DNA from: UBA2705 sp963977125
Lineage (GTDB): Bacteria; Pseudomonadota; Alphaproteobacteria; Micavibrionales; Micavibrionaceae
DNA: 47,874 bases
Assembly (NCBI GenBank): GCA_963977125.1
Contig: CAXBNJ010000010.1
Span: forward strand, 1-47,874
Reading direction: 5' to 3'
The notes under the pieces are model-generated. The model had not been told where the DNA came from, ran no database searches, and was given only the letters and a program-made list of their open reading frames with translations. Shown piece after piece: positions 41,494-47,874 of this stretch (position 1 is the stretch's first letter; the number at the start of each line of letters is the position of its first letter). The position numbers and the translations under genes were made by a program.

Positions 41494-41698
41494 GTGCCTT
41501 TACGTCCTTATGAGTTTGCTGTGCTCTGACATCCACCATGGCAAGGCGATTAATCGGCCGAGACAGGGCGCATGGAATATAAGAGCCATGAGCGGCGGCG
41601 AGTTTTACGCCATCACACGGGCTTTTAAGCTCTTGATGTGTGCAGGTTGTTAGAAACAAAGTGAAGAAGAGGGCGTTGGCCTTTAATAGATTACGCAT
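41486..41698 (-). CDS. virB7: VirB7-like lipoprotein
   Basis: 70 residues from ATG 41698; the much longer frame to 41977 overlaps virB5 and is not needed. MRNLLKANALFFTLFLTTC is a lipoprotein signal with lipobox LTTC. The mature part has two more Cys (SPCDGVKL, YIPCALSRP), available for a disulfide with VirB9. AGGA lies about 10 bases before the ATG. Position between virB5 and virB6 differs from the Agrobacterium order but is common in other systems. Assignment rests on lipobox, size and context. Confidence 0.7.
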   Translation of the reverse strand: MRNLLKANALFFTLFLTTCTHQELKSPCDGVKLAAAHGSYIPCALSRPINRLAMVDVRAQQTHKDVKAHV

Positions 41699-41720
41699 TT
41701 TATACTGGTTCCTTATTTGT

Positions 41721-42476
41721 TTAGTTCGGGGTGTAGGGTGTAAGTTGAATATGGTTATCGCTTTGTGTGAACTCATAGAGATCACTTTCATATTTGATGC
41801 TCTGATTGGCCTGGGCGGCATTAAGCTGTATTTGTGTCGCTTGTAGACGAATAAGCTCCGCTGCTGTAAGGCCATTCTCAATCGCAATGCGGTTTGAAAG
41901 ATCGGCCGCAGCCTTTGCGTCGGCGGCGCTATCAATTTCATCGAGAAGATGCTCGTAATTGGTAATGCGTGCATCATTGCGATTAAAAGATGTCTCAGAG
42001 AGCGCCATTGAGCCTAATGTAGCGCCGCGCGCATATTCATAGCTTTCTATATTGGCGCTATAAGCAGGAGCCGAGCTGAGTGCGCTGCCTTTCACATGGC
42101 CAAAGGCGCTTTGCTTCTGCTCATATAAATTCTGTAGATCAGAAAGTGAGCCTGGGTTTCCGCCTGCATTTAAAATATTGAGCGTGTCCTGCCAGTTTTG
42201 CGGCGCATAACGCCTGATATTTTGTTGAGATAAATCATTGAGTAATTCTCCCATGCCGCGCGATCCTGTTAGCGCTTCGAGCTGACTATCGAGCATGGAA
42301 ATTTCCTCTTCAGCTTTTGAGATAAGTTGCTGCATATGCTGAAGTTCTTTCACGGCTTGTATATAACTCGCAGCGTCAAATGTCGGCATACCAGCGCCTT
42401 GAGCGAGCACATTAACTGGGCTAAAAAACACAACAAAAACAATGACTAAAATCAATCTTTTAAGTTTAAAATTCAT
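41721..42476 (-). CDS. virB5: VirB5-like minor pilin protein
   Basis: 251 residues with a signal peptide (MNFKLKRLILVIVFVVFFSPVNVLA). The mature protein is almost all helical (YIQAVKELQHMQQLISKAEEEISMLDSQLEALTGSRGMGELL), with the conserved GSRGMG turn of VirB5/TrbJ. The second half contains RITNYEHLLDEIDSAADAKAAADLSNRIAIENGLTAAELIRLQATQIQ, also typical. It sits at the pilus tip or helps pilus assembly. Its start overlaps the end of the VirB3-VirB4 gene (4 bases). Confidence 0.88.
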   Translation of the reverse strand: MNFKLKRLILVIVFVVFFSPVNVLAQGAGMPTFDAASYIQAVKELQHMQQLISKAEEEISMLDSQLEALTGSRGMGELLNDLSQQNIRRYAPQNWQDTLNILNAGGNPGSLSDLQNLYEQKQSAFGHVKGSALSSAPAYSANIESYEYARGATLGSMALSETSFNRNDARITNYEHLLDEIDSAADAKAAADLSNRIAIENGLTAAELIRLQATQIQLNAAQANQSIKYESDLYEFTQSDNHIQLTPYTPN

Positions 42477-45199
42477 GCCGCGCGTTTCCTTTCTTCATGA
42501 AAGACAGGAAGCCACATATCAGGATGATCCCCAGCTGTTTTTCTTATTTTCTCAACGAGACGAACCGTATCAGTAGTGCCAGATAACACAGCAAGGGCGC
42601 TATCCATAGAGGATAGGTCTAATTTTGCCACGACAGAATGCTGCCCATGTTTGATAAGAAATTCATGGCTGGATTTATCGGTGGTTTTGATGATCTCAAA
42701 TTCCTTTTGAGTGACGCCAAACTTCGCATAGTCTTTTTCATTTGCTTTGTTATTGGGCATGAAAATTTGCGTTGCGCATTGCTCAATCAGGCTATCGGCA
42801 ATGCGTGAATTTGCGGCGTCACTTACCGATTGAGATCCGAAGCCGATAACACCATTTTGTTTTCTGATCGTTTTAAGCCAGTCTTTGATCTTATGCTCGA
42901 AGGCGGGGTCATCGAGGGCTTTCCATCCTTCATCGATAAAGAGAATGACTTTATCGCCATTGAAGAGCTCATTGACGCGCTGGAACATATACATGAGCGC
43001 GGGCGTTCTGCAGATTGGGTTATCGAGTATGGATGTTAAATCAAAGCCTGTTAGCGGATCATTTAAGGAGAGGAGGTCGTCCTCATTATCAAATAACCAA
43101 GCGTTCTCGCCGTTAGAGTGCCATGGTGCAAGTCTGACTTCTAAGGATTCTGCGCCGGCGCGCTCATGTCCTTTAAAGAGCTCAGCTAAATAACGCAAAC
43201 GGCGATGAGCCAGTGGCGCATCAAAGTTATGTTCTACGGCGCGCGCAATAATGGCGCGTTCATTGGCGCAAAGCTGGCTGTTATCATGGGGGCGGAGGAG
43301 CTGTCCGAGCCATTCACGTAAAAATGCGCGCTCTGAGGGCGTGCCTTGGCAGGCGAGGGGGTTGAAGCCTGAAGCTATTCCAGGCTCTATAATGGCGTAT
43401 TGTCCGCCCATAGCGCGAATGAATATTTCTGCGCCGCGGTCTTTGTCAAAGAATACGGATTTTGGTTTAAACTTCTGTGCTTGCGCCAGTAAAAATAATA
43501 GTAAAACCGTCTTTCCTGAGCCGGAGGGCCCAAACAGATTGAAGTTTCCTAAATCATGATTGTGGAAGTTGAAATAATAGGGGGCGCCAGATGTGGTCTC
43601 GAGCATAGAAACATACTCGCCCCAATGGTTGCCGTTTTTCTTTCCCGTTGGAAAATTGTGAAGGCTCGCGAATGCTGCGAAGTTTTGTGAGCTAATCATA
43701 CTGGCACGGGCTTGATAGCTTAAGTTTGCTGGCAGCTGAGACCAGTAACATGCCTCCATATAAAGATCTTCTCTTATCGCGATCATGCCAAGATCTCTGA
43801 GCTGTCCCATCACTTCAGTGACGCCTTTATCAAGGCTTTTAATGCTTGGCCCTTTTACAAGGACCGATAATTGATGGTCGCCAAAGACAATACGGCGGCT
43901 TTCTGCATCATCCATGGCATCGGCAAGGTCTTCTTGTAATGAGATAGCGGCGTCATCAGCCATATCCATTTGGCGGATAACGGTTTTTAGGGTGCTTAGC
44001 GCCTTTGGTCTTTCTATAAAAGAGAAGTGCTGGCTGATCACCATTTCATTTGTGCTGCGCAAGAGATGATCCATCATGCCTGGGAATGTCTTGGGCGCGT
44101 ATTCTTTGATACTAAGCATAGCGCCATAGGTAATGTCATCGCGCTCTGCGCCTCTAATCTCTATTGCATCACGACCAAAGAAGATGCGTTTTGCGGGAAG
44201 GAAATCGGCCAGATTGTTTTGGGGTAAAGTAAGGCTTTGTTCTCCTTGATTGATCAAGGTAAACAAGAACTCTAATGCTTTAGACTTTAAAGCGCCTGTG
44301 CTGTCTGTATATGTTGAGAGCCTTTTGGGCTCATAGCGCTTTAGCGATGTTGTAATTTGAGCTGTAATATCTTCTAAAGCTTTGAGATTATCTTTTATTT
44401 CATTCTGCGTGGCCTGCTTATCAATGCCCTGGAAAAAAAGGCGCTTGATGGCCTCCACAATGCCGGCTGTTCCGGGCCTTGGGCGCAAGGTGATACTTAG
44501 GTAATGTTTATTGGCGTAGAGGCTCTTAGAGGCGAGGTGAGATCTCCAGCTTTGATCCAGATCCTTTGCAAAGCCTGTATAGCCAGTATCCTGGGCGTCG
44601 CTCTCAATTTTATTGCGCAATATATGGTAGCTAATAGAGAGTGAGCTATCGGCAATGGTCTTCCACAATGTGTTTCTGGCGTTTGTGAGGCTGTTAATAT
44701 CAGCTTGATCTAATGTTTCAAAATCTAGCCCTTCTAATTCTATGGTTTGTACCAGATAGCCTTCGCGCGTTGAGATTGTATGCTCGTTAATCTGCGCCGA
44801 ATAGGGAATAAACTGTGAGAGCGGTTTATCATTAAGCGCAAGCTGGCCATTGGTTGTTTTCTTTAAGGTCATTTTTCCCTGCCCCGTTCTCTTATCTGGC
44901 GTATAGCTGTTACAGCCCCAGAATTTTTTATTTAAAGCATGCGCATTGCCATGTTTGCTCAGCGCCACTGATAGGAGCGAAAATATATGCGGGTCTTTTA
45001 AAGACATCACATATCCCACCATGTGTATTGGCATGCCAATTAGGAACATCAACAAATTGCCTGTGGCCAAGAAAGCCAGCGTTGTAATCATGGTGTTAAT
45101 CACCATGAAGTCATAAGTGACTCCTGCGACCATAATCGGCCGGGTTAGCGCCAGAAAAAGCGGGCTAACTTGGGTGGGCTCTTGTGATGAAGGTCTCAT
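42473..45199 (-). CDS. virB4: VirB3-VirB4 fusion ATPase
   Basis: 908 residues. The first 100 residues are a VirB3 protein (PLFLALTRPIMVAGVTYDFMVINTMITTLAFLATGNLLMFLIGMPIHMVGYVMSLKDPHIFSLL), with its two membrane helices. VirB4 follows without a break. Walker A is FGPSGSGKTVLLL (around residue 555) and Walker B is VILFIDEGWKAL. VirB4 energises pilus assembly and substrate transfer. Such fusions are known from several T4SS lineages. It starts 7 bases after virB2; no separate virB3 is present. Confidence 0.93.
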   Translation of the reverse strand: MRPSSQEPTQVSPLFLALTRPIMVAGVTYDFMVINTMITTLAFLATGNLLMFLIGMPIHMVGYVMSLKDPHIFSLLSVALSKHGNAHALNKKFWGCNSYTPDKRTGQGKMTLKKTTNGQLALNDKPLSQFIPYSAQINEHTISTREGYLVQTIELEGLDFETLDQADINSLTNARNTLWKTIADSSLSISYHILRNKIESDAQDTGYTGFAKDLDQSWRSHLASKSLYANKHYLSITLRPRPGTAGIVEAIKRLFFQGIDKQATQNEIKDNLKALEDITAQITTSLKRYEPKRLSTYTDSTGALKSKALEFLFTLINQGEQSLTLPQNNLADFLPAKRIFFGRDAIEIRGAERDDITYGAMLSIKEYAPKTFPGMMDHLLRSTNEMVISQHFSFIERPKALSTLKTVIRQMDMADDAAISLQEDLADAMDDAESRRIVFGDHQLSVLVKGPSIKSLDKGVTEVMGQLRDLGMIAIREDLYMEACYWSQLPANLSYQARASMISSQNFAAFASLHNFPTGKKNGNHWGEYVSMLETTSGAPYYFNFHNHDLGNFNLFGPSGSGKTVLLLFLLAQAQKFKPKSVFFDKDRGAEIFIRAMGGQYAIIEPGIASGFNPLACQGTPSERAFLREWLGQLLRPHDNSQLCANERAIIARAVEHNFDAPLAHRRLRYLAELFKGHERAGAESLEVRLAPWHSNGENAWLFDNEDDLLSLNDPLTGFDLTSILDNPICRTPALMYMFQRVNELFNGDKVILFIDEGWKALDDPAFEHKIKDWLKTIRKQNGVIGFGSQSVSDAANSRIADSLIEQCATQIFMPNNKANEKDYAKFGVTQKEFEIIKTTDKSSHEFLIKHGQHSVVAKLDLSSMDSALAVLSGTTDTVRLVEKIRKTAGDHPDMWLPVFHEERKRAA

Positions 45200-45205
45200 A
45201 TTTGA

Positions 45206-45505
45206 TTATCCCGCAGCGCTGGCAAGTTGATTGGCAATAGCGGAGCCACCAAAAACAAGGGCAATGCCAAAGAGGATGCTGGCGGCATGTTGCCATTTAA
45301 GGCGGCCGGCTTTGGCCATGATGCCAAGCGTAACGACTGCAATACCAGCAATTGAACGGGCAAATGGGCCAGTTAGGAAGTCCAGTATAAAGTCTGAAAT
45401 ATTGGTAATGGGCGCAAGGTCACTGGATTGAGCAAAGGCTAAATCTGGCAATAATGTAGTGATAGCGACCACTGCTGTGGTCACCATGAGTTTTTGTATA
45501 TTCAT
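45206..45505 (-). CDS. virB2: VirB2/TrbC major pilin
   Basis: 99 residues with a long signal peptide (MNIQKLMVTTAVVAITTLLPDLAFA). The mature pilin has two hydrophobic helices (FARSIAGIAVVTLGIMAKAG and HAASILFGIALVFGGSAIANQLA) joined by a short positively charged loop, typical of VirB2. First gene of the T4SS operon; the promoter is about 160 bases upstream. No virB1 transglycosylase is encoded before it. Confidence 0.9.
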   Translation of the reverse strand: MNIQKLMVTTAVVAITTLLPDLAFAQSSDLAPITNISDFILDFLTGPFARSIAGIAVVTLGIMAKAGRLKWQHAASILFGIALVFGGSAIANQLASAAG

Positions 45506-45661
45506 TGTTTTGGTACTCTCTTTTTTACTAAGCGCACATTGAGGCGGAGCGAGCAGATCGTTCTGCCGCTATTATTCGTCTCTTCAATTTTGCTTGCTTA
45601 AACTGTTCTTATTTTTAATTCCGGTTTCCTTATGTGTGGACCGGTTAAAAATAGTCTTTTT

Positions 45662-45705
45662 ACTTACTTAAGTAGGTATATAGCCTAATTTAATTTACGT
45701 ATCAA
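45662..45705 (-). promoter_or_regulatory. Promoter of the virB operon with operator
   Basis: Minus strand -35 TTGATA (45700-45705), 17-base spacer, -10 TATATA (45677-45682). Directly downstream lies the near-palindrome ACCTACTTAAGTAAGT (45662-45677), placed to block transcription start. The operator uses GTAAGT/ACTTAC half-sites also found before the XRE gene. Confidence 0.65.
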
Positions 45706-45758
45706 CAAAAATAATAGGTTTTTTGACTATTTTTATTTGTTATTTGCGTAGTTTTATG

Positions 45759-45789
45759 GTAAGTTCTGAAAAATAAGATTAATACTTAC
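45759..45789. promoter_or_regulatory. Second GTAAGT/ACTTAC site before the XRE gene
   Basis: GTAAGT at 45759-45764 and ACTTAC at 45784-45789 form an inverted pair 19 bases apart, 23 bases before the ATG of the XRE regulator. Likely an autoregulatory site. The rest of the interval 45506-45811 is AT-rich and holds no gene. Confidence 0.45.
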
Positions 45790-45811
45790 GAAAACACAAA
45801 GTTTTGAAAAT

Positions 45812-46480
45812 ATGTTGATTAGTCAAATTAGAGCAGCGCGCGGTCTTTTAAATTGGAGCCAGGGGCAATTAGCCGAAGAGGCCAATTTATCAAAGGCCTC
45901 TATTCAGAATTACGAGATCGGTAAAAGCACGCCTAATATCTCGTCTTTGAATAAGATGATTAAAGCTTTTGAGCGCGCCGGCGTAGAATTCACAGAAGAT
46001 GGCGGCGTTCGTCCTCGCCAGAACCAAATCATGGTTCTTAATGGCCATGAGGGTATGAAAACGCTGTTTGATGATATCTTTGAAGTGGTGCGCTCTCACC
46101 CTAATCCTGATTTATGTGTAAGTAATGTTGATGAGGCGGCGTTTGATCACTGGCTTAGCGCGCCGAAGTCTCTACAGGTGCAGCGCTCTATTGGCGGGGC
46201 GCGTTATAACCCCCGAGCTCTTATAAAAGACGCTGGCGCACAGCTAACGCCGGACAGTTACTCTGAGTATAGAATTACTGCGGCGGAATGTGTGGCGGAT
46301 GTGTCTATATATCTATATGGCGACAAAGCTGCTTTTATTGAGTTCTCTGCCGGTGGCGTCAAAGTTACCATTATGGAGGGGCGTGATATGACAGAAAGCC
46401 TTCGTAAGATGTTTGAGGCTGTCTGGTCTGTCTCTGAGGTCAAGGTTCAGGCTGCTGTCGTTACGGGCCGTTTGTTTTAA
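45812..46480 (+). CDS. XRE-family regulator, probable controller of transfer genes
   Basis: 222 residues. The N-terminal helix-turn-helix (LISQIRAARGLLNWSQGQLAEEANLSKASIQNYEIGKSTPNISSLNKMIKAFERAGVEF) is a standard XRE/Cro-C1 domain. A C-terminal part of about 140 residues (FEVVRSHPNPDLCVSNVDEAAFDHWL...SYSEYRITAAECVADVSIYLYGDKAAFIEFSAGGVKVTIMEGRDM) may sense a signal; I do not recognise its fold. It is divergent from the virB operon, with matching half-sites in both promoters. A partial duplicate lies at 616-731. No clear ribosome-binding site is seen. Confidence 0.8.
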   Translation: MLISQIRAARGLLNWSQGQLAEEANLSKASIQNYEIGKSTPNISSLNKMIKAFERAGVEFTEDGGVRPRQNQIMVLNGHEGMKTLFDDIFEVVRSHPNPDLCVSNVDEAAFDHWLSAPKSLQVQRSIGGARYNPRALIKDAGAQLTPDSYSEYRITAAECVADVSIYLYGDKAAFIEFSAGGVKVTIMEGRDMTESLRKMFEAVWSVSEVKVQAAVVTGRLF

Positions 46481-46664
46481 ATGCTTTATTGACCATAAAG
46501 CTAAGGAGCTCGATTCGCGTACCTATTAATACTGAGGTTTAGAAGCAGATATTCCTGTCGTTAATGAGCTCAATAGAGCACCGATTATATGGGATTATAC
46601 CTCTATGGCATAAAAGAGAATTCTTTTATTGAATTAATATCTTACTAATGTTAATGTCAGCTGT

Positions 46665-46991
46665 ATGAGTAAGTTTTTTTTAATATTTTCAATGTTTGCT
46701 GTGATCGTTTCTATGACGGTCTGCGCTTCGCATGCTCATGCTAGTGTTGGTGCTTTATCTGAAATTCCTGTAAGTGTCGTAACTATAGACGTTGATAGCC
46801 AAGAGAATATTACTTCGAGCGGTAACGACTGTGGTATTACTTGCGGTGGATGTTGCGTTCATCACCTTATCAATACATTCGATAAGCTCAGCAATACTGC
46901 CCCTATGGGTAAAAGCAAGATGTTAATGCCTGATACAAATATTTCTGTGTCTGACATCGTTTACAACCTCAAACGTCCCCCCAGATCTTAA
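46665..46991 (+). CDS. Small secreted Cys-rich protein upstream of czcC
   Basis: 108 residues. A signal peptide (MSKFFLIFSMFAVIVSMTVCASHAHA) precedes a short chain with a Cys/His cluster (NDCGITCGGCCVHHL) that should bind metal. The C-terminal third is polar and basic. The gene stands 133 bases before czcC and probably belongs to the same metal-resistance unit; small His/Cys-rich proteins often lead such operons. No family name can be given. No good Shine-Dalgarno sequence is seen. Confidence 0.6.
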   Translation: MSKFFLIFSMFAVIVSMTVCASHAHASVGALSEIPVSVVTIDVDSQENITSSGNDCGITCGGCCVHHLINTFDKLSNTAPMGKSKMLMPDTNISVSDIVYNLKRPPRS

Positions 46992-47063
46992 TTTTATAAG
47001 GCGTAGTGTATCCGCATTTGACTGATGTCATGCGCGGATAACTTTTAACGACCTTATCTCTTT

Positions 47064-47089
47064 AGGCTGCGCTCTATCCAGCGCAGCCT
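47064..47089. terminator. Perfect 10-bp hairpin before czcC
   Basis: AGGCTGCGCT (47064-47073) and its complement (47080-47089), loop of 6. No T-run follows on the plus strand (a C-run does), so it may attenuate or stabilise rather than end transcription between the Cys-rich gene and czcC. Confidence 0.45.
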
Positions 47090-47124
47090 TACCCCCCCCT
47101 TATTGACCAAAAAAGGAAAACAGA

Positions 47125-47874
47125 ATGAAAAAATTACTCTACACGTCCGCGTTGGCCATGCTTTTATGGCAACCAACATTTGCCGGAGCCGAGACTCTGG
47201 ATAAACAGGCGGCGCTCCAGATGGCGTTGCAGAATAACCCAGCCTATAAGGCGGCACTGGCCGAGATTGATGCGGCGGATGGCAGCAAATTACAAGCCTC
47301 GCTTCCCCTCAACCCTGATGCTATTTTTGAGATCGAGAACTTCGCCGGAGAGGGTGATCAGGAAGGATTTGATGGCGCGGAGATCACACTAGGCATTGAA
47401 CAAACCATAGAGCTGGGCGGCAAACGCGGCAACCGCACTGATGTGGCTGACTTCACCTATAAAATCAAGAAAGAGCAAGCCAAGGCACAAGCGTTAAGCC
47501 TTCTTGCCGAAACCGAATATGCATTCATTCGTGTGGCGGTAGCGCAGGAACGGATGGGGCTTGCTGATAAACGCCTCACATTGGCAGACAAGACCCATGA
47601 GATTGTCAAAAAACGGATAGGCGCGGCAAAGGCGGCGGATATTCAACACACCAAAGCCGATATTGAAAAAGCAGCGGCGGAGGTTGAAAAACGCAAAGCC
47701 GAAAAAGAACTGGCCATGGCCAAGAATGATCTGGCGCGTCTGCTGGGTGGCTTGGACAGTGCCAGCTTAGATGTGGAAAGCGATATAAGCGCATTGCCGG
47801 ATATGGTCGATCAACAGGCGCTTACTGATGCCCTGAAAAACGCACCGCAATCACAAGCGCAGGAATTTGCCAAG
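47125..47874 (+). CDS. CzcC-like TolC-family outer-membrane factor, 3' end outside window
   Basis: First 250 residues of an outer-membrane efflux protein. Signal peptide MKKLLYTSALAMLLWQPTFA, then ETLDKQAALQMALQNNPAYKAALAEIDAADG, the usual first helix, and EITLGIEQTIELGGKRGNRTDVAD, the hallmark QTIELGGKR turn of CzcC. The central coiled-coil helices are rich in Ala, Lys and Glu (KRIGAAKAADIQHTKADIEKAAAEVEKRKAEKE). AAAAGGAAAACAG precedes the ATG at 47125. The gene runs off the right edge, where czcB and czcA would be expected. Together with the CDF gene at the left edge it suggests a czc locus cut by the window. Confidence 0.9.
   Translation, partial: MKKLLYTSALAMLLWQPTFAGAETLDKQAALQMALQNNPAYKAALAEIDAADGSKLQASLPLNPDAIFEIENFAGEGDQEGFDGAEITLGIEQTIELGGKRGNRTDVADFTYKIKKEQAKAQALSLLAETEYAFIRVAVAQERMGLADKRLTLADKTHEIVKKRIGAAKAADIQHTKADIEKAAAEVEKRKAEKELAMAKNDLARLLGGLDSASLDVESDISALPDMVDQQALTDALKNAPQSQAQEFAK

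Noticed and set aside
41699..41977. Upstream extension of the VirB7 frame to 163 residues
   Set aside because: It would cover the end of virB5, and the lipoprotein signal starts only at 41698.

Overview
The window looks like accessory DNA of an alphaproteobacterium, most likely a conjugative plasmid or a plasmid-derived integrated element. The main clues are a RepC-type replication initiator (a family known from alphaproteobacterial repABC replicons) with a candidate counter-transcribed RNA upstream, a VirD2-like relaxase with a recognisable nic site, and a full VirB2-B11/VirD4 gene set. No rRNA, tRNA or housekeeping gene is visible. Both edges cut metal-resistance genes: a cation diffusion facilitator on the left and a CzcC-like outer-membrane factor on the right.

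Layout. 1-1645: end of the CDF gene, a fossil of the XRE regulator found intact at 45.8 kb, and a decayed IS3-family transposase. 1.9-3.6 kb: a tight three-gene cassette led by a TIGR04255-family protein. 3.6-6.9 kb: an ankyrin-repeat protein whose last codons lie in an IS6-family terminal remnant, then a complete IS6-family element. 6.95-27.7 kb: a copper/heavy-metal island, all on the minus strand (CopB, CopA oxidase, DUF3141 protein, TRASH-like protein, Cu+ P-type ATPase, Cys-rich mini-protein, ICMT-like and DUF2933 membrane proteins, MerR regulator, small lipoprotein, DUF2231, CusF, small secreted protein, DsbA-like protein, APC permease, CusA, CusB, CusC, and a sigma/sensor/anti-sigma trio). 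27.8-28.2 kb: a truncated second IS6 copy in the same orientation. 28.2-31.5 kb: replication region (HTH coiled-coil protein, repeat-rich DNA, ctRNA, repC) and ArdA. 31.5-33.3 kb: oriT, MobC, relaxase. 33.4-35.2 kb: AbiE type IV toxin-antitoxin. 35.2-45.5 kb: type IV secretion operon. 45.6-47.9 kb: control region, XRE regulator, Cys-rich secreted protein, czcC.

The most informative observation is a repeated promoter motif, TGAGGG-N14-TTCGTA, with exactly the same spacing at four sites. It stands 26-44 bases (from the predicted transcription start) before the anti-sigma/sensor/sigma trio, before cusCBA, before cusF and before a small secreted protein of unknown function. This defines a candidate ECF-sigma regulon read directly from the DNA. 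The sensor keeps all five metal ligands of CnrX (a Ni/Co sensor) at identical spacing, yet the controlled pump and CusF carry Cu(I)/Ag(I) signatures.

The transfer module appears governed by the XRE regulator: a good promoter for the virB operon (TTGATA-N17-TATATA) abuts a near-palindrome built on GTAAGT/ACTTAC half-sites, and the same half-sites recur before the regulator gene. All family names are from reading the protein sequences; no database search was possible.
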